This document shows positions 55,892 through 64,000 of a stretch of DNA of 64,000 nt, in pieces. The position numbers were made by a program, and so were the translations under genes. Under the pieces are notes generated by a model. The model did not search any database, was not told the origin of the DNA, and was given only the letters and a program-made list of their open reading frames with translations. How positions within the stretch are numbered: the first letter of the stretch is position 1; each line of letters begins with the position of its first letter. Source of the DNA: Erwinia sp. (lineage in GTDB: Bacteria; Pseudomonadota; Gammaproteobacteria; Enterobacterales; Enterobacteriaceae); contig OZ024666.1 of NCBI GenBank assembly GCA_964016415.1, positions 1,965,310 through 2,029,309 of the forward strand, given 5' to 3'.

Positions 55892-56374
55892 ATGACAAAG
55901 AAAAAAAAACATAAACCTGGTTCGGCAACTATTGCCATGAACAAGCGCGCTCGCCATGAATACTTTATCGAAGAAGAGTTCGAGGCGGGTCTTTCACTAC
56001 AAGGTTGGGAAGTGAAATCTCTACGTGCAGGCAAAGCGAATATCAGTGACAGCTATATTCTGCTGCGTGATGGTGAAGCCTATCTGTTCGGTGCGATTTT
56101 TCAACCACTATCCGTCGCATCCTCGCATGTGGTATGCGATCCGACCCGTAACCGTAAATTGCTACTGAAACAGCGAGAACTGGGTACCTTGTTTGGTAAA
56201 GCACAGCGTGATGGCTACACTATTGTCGCTTTGTCACTTTACTGGAAAAATGCCTGGGCAAAGCTGAAAATTGGCCTGGCAAAAGGTAAAAAGGAACATG
56301 ATAAACGTGGTGATATCAAGGCACGTGAATGGCAATTAGACAAAGCGCGCATCATGAAGCACGCTAATCGGTAA
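55892..56374 (+). CDS. smpB: SsrA-binding protein SmpB
   Basis: Partner of tmRNA in rescue of stalled ribosomes. The ATG at 55892 ([24 protein letters not shown]) gives 160 residues as in E. coli. The conserved core [16 protein letters not shown] and the basic C-terminal tail [21 protein letters not shown], which reads the empty mRNA channel, are intact. It directly precedes ssrA. Confidence 0.97.
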   Translation: MTKKKKHKPGSATIAMNKRARHEYFIEEEFEAGLSLQGWEVKSLRAGKANISDSYILLRDGEAYLFGAIFQPLSVASSHVVCDPTRNRKLLLKQRELGTLFGKAQRDGYTIVALSLYWKNAWAKLKIGLAKGKKEHDKRGDIKAREWQLDKARIMKHANR

Positions 56375-56422
56375 CAAAGTAGCATAACAGCTAAAAATTC
56401 TGTTATACTCCACAACTTACTT

Positions 56423-56786
56423 GGGGCTGATTCTGGATTCGACAGGATTTGCGAAGCCCAAGGAGCATGCCGAGGGGCGGTTGGCCTCGTTAAAAGCCGC
56501 AAAAAAATAGTCGCAAACGACGAAAACTACGCACTAGCAGCTTAATAACCTGCTCAGAGCCCTCTCTCCCTAGCCTCCGCTCTTAGGACGGGGATCAAGA
56601 GAGGTCAAACCTAAAAGAGATCGCGTGGATGCCCTGCCTGGGGTTGAAGCGTTAAAACTAATCAGGCTAGTTTGTCAGTGGCGTGTCCGTTCGCAGCTGG
56701 CAGGCGAATGTAAAAACTGGACTAAGCATGTAGTGCCGACGGTGTAGTAATTCTGGACGCGGGTTCAACTCCCGCCAGCTCCACCA
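56423..56786 (+). ncRNA. ssrA: tmRNA (SsrA)
   Basis: One-piece transfer-messenger RNA. It begins GGGGCTGATTCTGGATTCGA and ends with GGTTCAACTCCCGCCAGCTC and CACCA, so both halves of the tRNA-like domain are present and CCA is encoded. The tag frame at 56513-56545 reads A-N-D-E-N-Y-A-L-A-A-stop, identical to E. coli. A terminator follows at 56833. Its 3' end is a common integration target, and an integrase remnant lies 204 bp downstream. Confidence 0.98.
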
Positions 56787-56832
56787 AAATTCTCCATCGG
56801 TGATTACCAGAGTCATCCGATGAAGTCCTAAG

Positions 56833-56866
56833 AGCCCGCACGGCGCAAGCCCTGCGGGCTTTTTTG
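56833..56866 (+). terminator. Rho-independent terminator downstream of ssrA
   Basis: AGCCCGCA (56833-56840) pairs with TGCGGGCT (56853-56860), followed by TTTTTT. Confidence 0.85.
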
Positions 56867-56917
56867 TGCCCTCAATTTGTCCCGCGAAGTCCGAAGATAA
56901 CTAATTAAATCCGAACT

Positions 56918-56974
56918 TTTTAGGCCCCTTGTTAGGCACCTCATAAAGCTTTATTGTTTTTGAGGGGCCTAAAA
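56918..56974. repeat. 11-bp perfect inverted repeat before the ssrA-site integrase
   Basis: TTTTAGGCCCC (56918-56928) and GGGGCCTAAAA (56964-56974) flank 35 bp just before the integrase ATG at 56991. This could be an operator for integrase expression or part of the recombination region. That is inference from position only. Confidence 0.5.
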
Positions 56975-57775
56975 CTATGGAAACCCGGCAATGGCAATAC
57001 AAACCAAACCTCTCTCCGTTAAAGAAATCGAATCTGCCAAACCCAAGGAAGTGGAATACGTTGTCTATGATGGCGATGGCCTTGAGCTACTGATCAAATC
57101 CAGCGGGAGTAAAATCTGGCAATTTCGCTACACTCGCCCTGTCGCTAAGAAGAAAGCGAAAAAGAGCATTGGCTCCTACCCGTCAGTTACGCTTGCCGAT
57201 GCTCGAAGTTACCGGGCAGAGCCTCGCTCACTCCTGGCGAAACAAATCGATCCCCAGGAACATCAGCAAGAACAGCTACGCAGTTCGCTTGAAGCCAAAA
57301 CTAATACTTTCCAACTCGTGGCAGAACGTTGGTGGAATGTAATGTGAAGAAAGCCAGTGTGACCGAGGACTATGCAGAGGACATTAGGCGCTCTCTGGAA
57401 AGAGATGTTTTCCCGGCAATCGGTAATATCAGTGTCACTGAGATTAAGGCTCATACTCTGGTTAAAGCAGTACAGACGGTTCAGGCCAGAGGTGCATTAG
57501 AGACTGTTCGCCACCTTTGTCAGCGTATTAACGAAGTCATGATTTATGCGCAGAACACAGGCCTGATTGATGCTGTTCCTAGTGCAAACATCGGAAAAGC
57601 TTTCGAGAAACCGCAAAAGAAAAACATGCCAAGCATTCGTCCGGATCAGCTACCTCAGTTAATGCAGACGATGCGAACGGCTAGCATTAGCCTTTCAACA
57701 AGGTGTCTGTTCATGTGGCAGCTTCTTACCATCACCCGCCCTGCTGAAGCGGATGAGGCTCGTTGGGTGTAGTGG

Positions 57776-58940
<1,165 letters not shown>

Positions 58941-59485
58941 TGGTTCACCTATAAGATGTTGAGGTGAGCATATCACCTCTGCTCAGGTGGCCAAATTCAG
59001 TGTGCCACTACAGGGAAGAAGTAGACATGGAAGCGCGAGAGTGGAAGATTCCTGCAACACGCATGAAAATGAACCGCGACCATACTGTTCCATTGTCAGA
59101 TGAAGCAATTGTGATATTGGAGATGATGAAGCCGATGAGTGGAAATCGAGTATTTATCTTTCCCAGCCGCATCAAGCCAAACCAGCCGATGAACAGTCAA
59201 ACCGTTAACGCATCGCTGAAACGAGCAGGTTTTGGTGGTGTGCTCGTTTCCCACGGACTGCGATCTATTGCCAGTACAGCCCTCAACGAGCAAGGCTTTC
59301 CGCCTGATGTTATTGAGGCAGCATTGGCGCATGTAGATAAGAATGAGGTCCGCCGTGCTTATAACCGTAGCGATTCTCTTGAGCAGCGTCGCCCCATGAT
59401 GCAATGGTGGGCTGATTTCGTTATGGTCGCGGATCGTGGAAGTACCACGGAAGGTGGGATGAAAGGAATGCGGTTAGTGGGGTGA

Positions 59486-59708
59486 CGGATATGATTTAAG
59501 GCCAGCTCAGACTTTTCTCTGGGCTGGATGAAACTTTATCTTCAACTAGGTACATGACAGAAACGGACTATTGTTGACTTTTTGAATGGTTAAAGTTGAT
59601 TCTTTTTGAATTAATCCTTAGTTTTAGGAGGTTATCAAAAATTTTTTGGCCAAGATGATGTAATCAATCGTTCTTTGGCTGATTTTGTTTATCAAGATTG
59701 GAGCGATT
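59486..59708 (+). promoter_or_regulatory. Spacer with probable promoter of the defence-like operon
   Basis: About 220 AT-rich bases after the integrase, without a gene. It should contain the promoter of the three-gene operon. A GGAG ribosome site at 59699-59702 precedes the GTG start. Confidence 0.45.
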
Positions 59709-60935
59709 GTGAACACTAAACTCGATTTTGACGCTACCAAACTTTTCGAGGCTCTAAAGTATCAGATCCATGTAGCAATCGATTACTGCCACACATTAGA
59801 AAAGCATAATGTTCTGTGGATCGAGGTATTTGTCGATGTTACTGTCGAGGGGCGAGATCAGATAGAGGTCAAGAATTACAGCGGAGATTTAACTGATGGT
59901 CATGATAATTTTTGGAACACACTCAATAATTGGTTGAAGCCTGATTTCGCCTATCAACAATACACTAACTTAATTCTTCTAACGACACAGGCATATGGTG
60001 AGCGGGCGTCACTAAAAAATTGGGATACAATGGATGTTGCACAACGTTTAGCTACATTGGAATCTATTCATAAAAATACTAAAACTCGCTTTGAAAACTC
60101 AAATAAAGTAAATAATGACAAAAAAGAGTTTAGCAACGAAGAAGCAGCCGTATCTTCTGTTGTGCCTCATAGTATCAAGCCACCCAAATCATTAAAGCTT
60201 CAACGAAAAATTCTCGCACCGGATATTCGAGAATCATTACTGCAAGTTTTGCCGAAGATCAAGATTATTACTGAACAACCTGATCTGTTGGAACTGATTG
60301 AGCGCTATAAGAAGCGGCATCTTAAAAGCATCTCACCACTCAGGATGGATGCATTTCTGGACGATCTGTTCGGATTTATGACTAGTACACTAAAAATTAC
60401 AAACAGTTGGAAATTCAGTGTTGACGAATTTGATAAAAAGTTTGCAGAACTCACCGCAAGATATTTAATTGGCACACTAAAATTCCCTCGTATTGATAGC
60501 GATAAAATCGAAAATGAAGCGGTTAGACTGAATGTAAAAGAACGCCGTTTTGCTATGAAATTAGATGAAATTGGTGGAGGGAATGACTTAATATTGCAAG
60601 CTACTGTCGATTTAATTCATGCTCAACAATATATTGTTGAAGTGATTAAAGATTGCACTACATCACAACAAGATATAGAAGACTATAGTCGAAACCAGCT
60701 GCGGATAAATTGCTCTAGCAGATTAAGTGCCATCTATAAATGCGATCCCGCATTGCAACAACAACAATTAAAAAGATCATCTTGTGCTTTTTATGGGGAA
60801 CGTTGCGCTGAAGCTGTCACTCCTTTAAGTACTTATGATTATACTCCAATAGAATTTCGTAATGGTATTTATCACATGTTAGCTGATGAAGAGCCGAAAA
60901 ACTTTAGATATGAATTTCATTGGAGGCTCTGGTAA
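59709..60935 (+). CDS. ABC-three-component system effector with nuclease-like N-terminus
   Basis: I start this at the GTG at 59709, 6 bp after GGAG; a TTG at 59685 is less likely. The 408 residues show an N-terminal domain (about 1-115) with ALKYQIHVAIDYC, then WIEVFVDVTVEGRDQIEVKN and the pattern DNFWNTLNNWL followed by LILLTTQAYGE. The acidic residues E39, D43 and the E53-x-K55 pair resemble a DUF4297/Cap4-type PD-(D/E)xK nuclease. The C-terminal part (about 200-408) resembles the shared C-terminal domain of ABC-three-component effectors. In such systems this protein is the killing component and is held or switched by the ATPase. TAATG overlap with the next gene shows an operon. The family assignment is from pattern memory, not a search. 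Confidence 0.7.
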   Translation: MNTKLDFDATKLFEALKYQIHVAIDYCHTLEKHNVLWIEVFVDVTVEGRDQIEVKNYSGDLTDGHDNFWNTLNNWLKPDFAYQQYTNLILLTTQAYGERASLKNWDTMDVAQRLATLESIHKNTKTRFENSNKVNNDKKEFSNEEAAVSSVVPHSIKPPKSLKLQRKILAPDIRESLLQVLPKIKIITEQPDLLELIERYKKRHLKSISPLRMDAFLDDLFGFMTSTLKITNSWKFSVDEFDKKFAELTARYLIGTLKFPRIDSDKIENEAVRLNVKERRFAMKLDEIGGGNDLILQATVDLIHAQQYIVEVIKDCTTSQQDIEDYSRNQLRINCSSRLSAIYKCDPALQQQQLKRSSCAFYGERCAEAVTPLSTYDYTPIEFRNGIYHMLADEEPKNFRYEFHWRLW

Positions 60936-61396
60936 TGATATCTACACCTATTGAGCACCCATTTACGATTCAGCGCTCACCTATTGTATTGGCTCCGCTA
61001 ATACATCAATTTTATGCCAGTTCCCAGCTCCGAGAAAAAGATCTTTTGCTCAGCTATCTTATTCTTCCTATGGTGCTATACCCGTCAATGCAAAAGTACC
61101 TGTTAAATGTAAGGAAGACTAGTGACCTCCGTACCATGTGCAGTGAGCAGTCTAGACTTGTGGGATTAACCCACAATGTTCAGCAGTCTAAGCCACTGAC
61201 TCATGCGGCCATGCTTGTGCTTAAGGCAGAACAAGCAATTGAAATAGCAAATGAATTATCAGTAAGGTCGGTTCGGGATGTAAAAATTGATAATGCTAAC
61301 CCAAAACAACTTGAAGCAGCGCATCGATTATCTATGGTTTTTGCTGACACAGATATAGTTTCCATTTACAGGACGTTAGGATTTAAGTCGCTATGA
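60935..61396 (+). CDS. ABC-three-component system middle component
   Basis: A 153-residue helical protein ([20 protein letters not shown]...) of the type called three-component ABC system middle component. Helices with [14 protein letters not shown] and [20 protein letters not shown] are visible; no catalytic motif is expected. The ATG at 60935 overlaps the effector stop (TAATG), with GGAGG at 60922-60926. Its own stop overlaps the ATPase ATG at 61393 (ATGA). The name comes from its position between effector and ATPase and its length. In Lamassu terms it would be LmuC-like. Confidence 0.68.
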   Translation: MISTPIEHPFTIQRSPIVLAPLIHQFYASSQLREKDLLLSYLILPMVLYPSMQKYLLNVRKTSDLRTMCSEQSRLVGLTHNVQQSKPLTHAAMLVLKAEQAIEIANELSVRSVRDVKIDNANPKQLEAAHRLSMVFADTDIVSIYRTLGFKSL

Positions 61397-63395
61397 AATG
61401 TTTTTTACGGTACATCGGTGTTGTTGACACACAAGATAATATTCATCAGGTACGTTTTGAACCTGGACTTAATGTAATCACAGGTAAATCCTCGACAGGG
61501 AAAAGTGCAATTCTTGAAATTTTTGATTACTGCTTGGGTAGTAGTGAAGACACCATCCCAGTGGGGAAGATTACTGAGCGTGCGGAAACTTTTTTCATTG
61601 CACTTCAATTTCCTCGTTATTTCCTTATAGCAGCCAGGAAAAAAAATCTGATCGCTGTTTTCTTATGGAGGTTAGAAGTACAGATGCTGATCATTTGTTG
61701 ACACTTATCGAACAACCAAATGCATTCTTTGATACAAAACATTACATGCCGTTGGCGGATTTTAAGAAAAGTTTAGACCGAGATTTTGCTATTACGTTGG
61801 AAAATATTGACGAAGATCCTTTTATTAAACTAACTGGTCGAAAGAAATCCACGACACCATCAATCCGAAGCTTTTCATCCTTTATGCTACAACATCAGAA
61901 TCTTGTAGCGAATAAACATGCTATTTTTTATAGATTTGATGAGAAAGAAAAACGAGACCAAGCAATTAACCATTTTAAAATATTAATGGGCCTTGTAGAA
62001 GAAAAATATTTTGAATTGCATAAAGAACATGAGCTTGCTAAATATGAACTAAAAAAAATACAAACGCAGATTCCTAAAAAAATACAGCGTAAAGAAATGT
62101 TTATTGCACGCTACAATCGTTTTCTGGCTGAGTATAAAAATTTAGCTGGCTTGCCACTTTTAAATTCAAGTGGTGAAGATATTTATCCAAAACCAAGATT
62201 TTTCTTAAAAGTCATTTTTGAATATCTAGTCAAAATTGATGTGCTTTCTAATCAGATTGAGATACGACGCGCAGAACTACAAAAAGAGCGAGTCGATGCA
62301 CTTGTAAATAAGCGAAAACTTCAAGGGCAAATGCGATTGCTCAATGATTCTCTTTCCACAGCGATGCAGTTTAGTCAGAATATGATGGAAACAAACCTGC
62401 CAGCGTCTACTGTGCTATCAGAGGCTCATTGCCCTGTATGCGAGGCCCTAACTTCAACCCCAGCGGTTGAAGCAAGTAAGCTCATAAATGCAATTGAGTG
62501 GCTGAATGAAGAACTAAGACTTTCTTCTTATGCCAGAGAGAGCTTTGCAGAAGAACGCCGAAATATTAGAAATCAGCTAGAGAAACAGGATGAATTACTC
62601 CGTAGAATTCAAGACGACATCCGTCCTCTTGATGAAGAAATAAAAAGACTTAAAACTTCAAAATCAATTGATGAGCAAGCCTTGAAGACGAAACTTAGGT
62701 TGGAAATCGCCATTCAAGAACAGTTAAATAAGCCTGAATTTGAATAATCTGAGCAGGAGACTTTTTGGAAAAGAGAAGTCATTCGCCTCTCTGCTGAGCT
62801 TGCTCAATACAATGTGGAAAATCGTCTTCATATTTTAGCTCAAAGCATTAATACAAAAATGTGCGAGTTTGGTAATAGATTTGACTTTGAAGAGACCTAT
62901 AAACCATCAGCGCTTCGTTTCGATACTGAAACATTTGATCTATGGCATCAACAAGATAATAAAACACGCGTCTATCTATGTTCTATGGGAAGTGGGGCTA
63001 ATTGGCTTTACTCTCATTTAGCACTTTTTATGGCTTTGCATTACCAATTTGCCTCTCTTTCAGAAGCTGGTTGCAAAATTCCGCCGATTCTCTTTTTGGA
63101 TCAACCAACACAAGTTTACTTTCCAGCATCTATAGATGACGCTGAGGAATTTAAACCGGATGAATTGGCTAAACAAATCAAGCGTGAAAATATTGTCGAT
63201 GAAGATATGAAAGCTGTGAATAACATGTTTACTCAACTTGCGAAGTTCTGTTTTGAGACTAGCGAGGCTACAGGCGTTATCCCACAGATCATTGTCTCAG
63301 ATCACGCTGATAATCTCATACTGGGCGAGGGTTATAAATTTCAGGGTTATATCCGTGCATCTTGGCGTACGCTTGGATTTATCAGTGATAATTGA
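61393..63395 (+). pseudogene. DUF3732-like SMC/Rad50-type ATPase, frameshifted and stopped
   Basis: One reading of about 667 residues is recovered by adding one A to an A8 tract (61639-61646) and ignoring an in-frame TAA at 62745-62747. It then shows Walker [18 protein letters not shown] at residues 30-46, a long coiled coil with a CPVC zinc hook in the middle (EAHCPVCEAL), an ABC-signature-like LCSMGSGANWLYSHLA and Walker B ILFLDQPTQVYFP near the end. This order is that of DUF3732 ATPases in ABC-three-component systems. The ATPase is the presumed sensor. As read it cannot make a full protein. Both breaks could be real decay, and the A-tract could also be a slippage site or a sequencing error. 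Base composition is AT-rich like the rest of the cargo. Confidence 0.8.
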
Positions 63396-63413
63396 CAAAG
63401 GATTAAAATGAAA

Positions 63414-63433
63414 ACCGGAGGTAGTCCTCCGGT
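63414..63433 (-). terminator. Hairpin after the ATPase gene
   Basis: ACCGGAGG (63414-63421) and CCTCCGGT (63426-63433) form a perfect 8-bp stem with a 4-nt loop. T-rich sequence follows only on the minus strand (TTTTCATTTT), so it best terminates leftward transcription coming from the IS remnant; it could still stabilise the operon's 3' end. Confidence 0.6.
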
Positions 63434-63644
63434 ATGAAAACTCGCTTTAGTCAATGATTCTCTCATTGTAAAAATCATTGATCGTTAACGTGCAGTTTAA
63501 GATATTTTATTCTTGCCACTTCACTTTTTTACAACCACTTCTGCGAATGAAAATTGCAAATAGCTATCCTTTTCCAGCCATCCTTCTATTGTTCTCTTCA
63601 AATTGCTCGAGTCTAAATTAGAAGAATTATCTTTTGGCTCATTT
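63434..63644. other. AT-rich non-coding gap
   Basis: About 210 bp with no gene. The right part marks the point where the damaged transposase loses its C-terminus. Confidence 0.4.
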
Positions 63645-64000
63645 TTACAGATAAAAATCCAGTATTTCGCTCCGGTACGTTCGGTTAAACCTTTCTATAA
63701 ATGCGTTCTCTGTTGGCTTACCCGGCTTTATAAATTCCAGCATCACGCTATGTTCTTCAGCCCATTGTGCCAGAGCCAGTGATATCCGTTCCGGCCCGTT
63801 ATCCATCCGCATCTTCAGCGGGTATCCACGGTTTGCCACTATACTGTCCAGTACCCGAACGACAGGCTGCGCCGGGATATTCAGATCTATTTCGATAGCC
63901 AGTGCTTCACAGTTAAAATCATCAACGACATTGAAAGTCCGAAAACGTGGGCCATATGTTAGTGCGTCGTGCATAAAATCAATCGACCCGCTCTGGTTAA
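63645..64000 (-). pseudogene. Truncated IS3-family (IS407-like) transposase OrfB
   Basis: The minus-strand frame is open from the right edge (NQSGSIDFMHDALTYGPRF) to a stop at 63645 and continues beyond the window. It covers most of the DDE core: the first Asp region is cut by the window (VVDDF is visible), the second Asp is in MRMDNGPERIS, and the Glu is in NAFIERFNRTYRSEILDF. Family members continue after FYL with about 50 more residues; here a stop follows at once and the DNA is unlike the IS. DNGPERIS has Arg where DNGPEFIS is usual. It is therefore a decayed remnant. Confidence 0.85.

Noticed and set aside
62814-63395. Separate third-gene start (GTG at 62814) in the ATPase
   Set aside because: It is in the same frame as the segment before the TAA and holds only the ABC signature and Walker B, so it is the tail of one broken gene rather than an independent gene.

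Overview
This window is a stretch of enterobacterial chromosome (Gammaproteobacteria, Enterobacterales) flanked on both sides by mobile DNA. The tmRNA, whose tag reads ANDENYALAA, and the long runs of genes in Escherichia coli order (guaB-guaA, xseA, der-bamB-yfgM-hisS-ispG-rodZ, rlmN, pdxJ-recO-era-rnc-lepB-lepA, rpoE-rseABC, srmB, grcA, ung, nadK-recN-bamE, ratAB, smpB, ssrA) make the order-level call secure. Many genes differ clearly from E. coli and several conserved neighbours are missing. This fits an Erwinia/Pantoea-like lineage, perhaps with genome reduction, but I cannot name a genus.

Layout. 1-1860: edge of an element at the 3' end of guaA, with an IS3-family end and a tyrosine integrase killed by one in-frame stop. 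1864-32190: core metabolism, cell-envelope and RNA-modification genes, mostly on the minus strand. The isc region keeps only iscR and iscS; iscU, iscA, hscB, hscA, fdx and iscX are absent between iscS and pepB. A NicO-type metal exporter and its DUF1007 partner lie between suhB and glyA. 32229-36700: a YidD-like Cys-rich protein, tadA, then an LPS glycosyltransferase plus O-antigen-ligase pair where E. coli has pgpC and yfhH, followed by a decayed ORF. 37119-56786: yfhL, acpS-pdxJ, recO-era-rnc, lepB-lepA, the sigma-E operon, trmN6/srmB, grcA, ung, grpE/nadK, recN, bamE, ratBA, smpB and ssrA. 56787-64000: an AT-rich island at ssrA. Its integrase has a 5-bp tandem duplication and a 1245-bp IS3-family insertion. 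The cargo is a three-gene operon that I read as an ABC-three-component (Lamassu-like) anti-phage cassette: nuclease-like effector, middle component and SMC/Rad50-like ATPase. The ATPase gene carries a frameshift in an A8 tract and an in-frame stop. The island runs off the window through a damaged IS3-family transposase.

How the parts fit. IscS can still supply sulfur, and IscR with its two tandem operator sites is intact, but no ISC scaffold or chaperones are encoded here although IspG, RlmN and YfhL need Fe-S clusters. Another assembly route such as SUF must exist elsewhere, or the genes have moved. Regulatory sites are well preserved: PurR boxes at purL and glyA, two FNR boxes 53 bp apart at grcA, LexA boxes at recN and a sigma-E promoter at rpoE. 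No CRISPR array and no tRNA gene other than tmRNA was seen.
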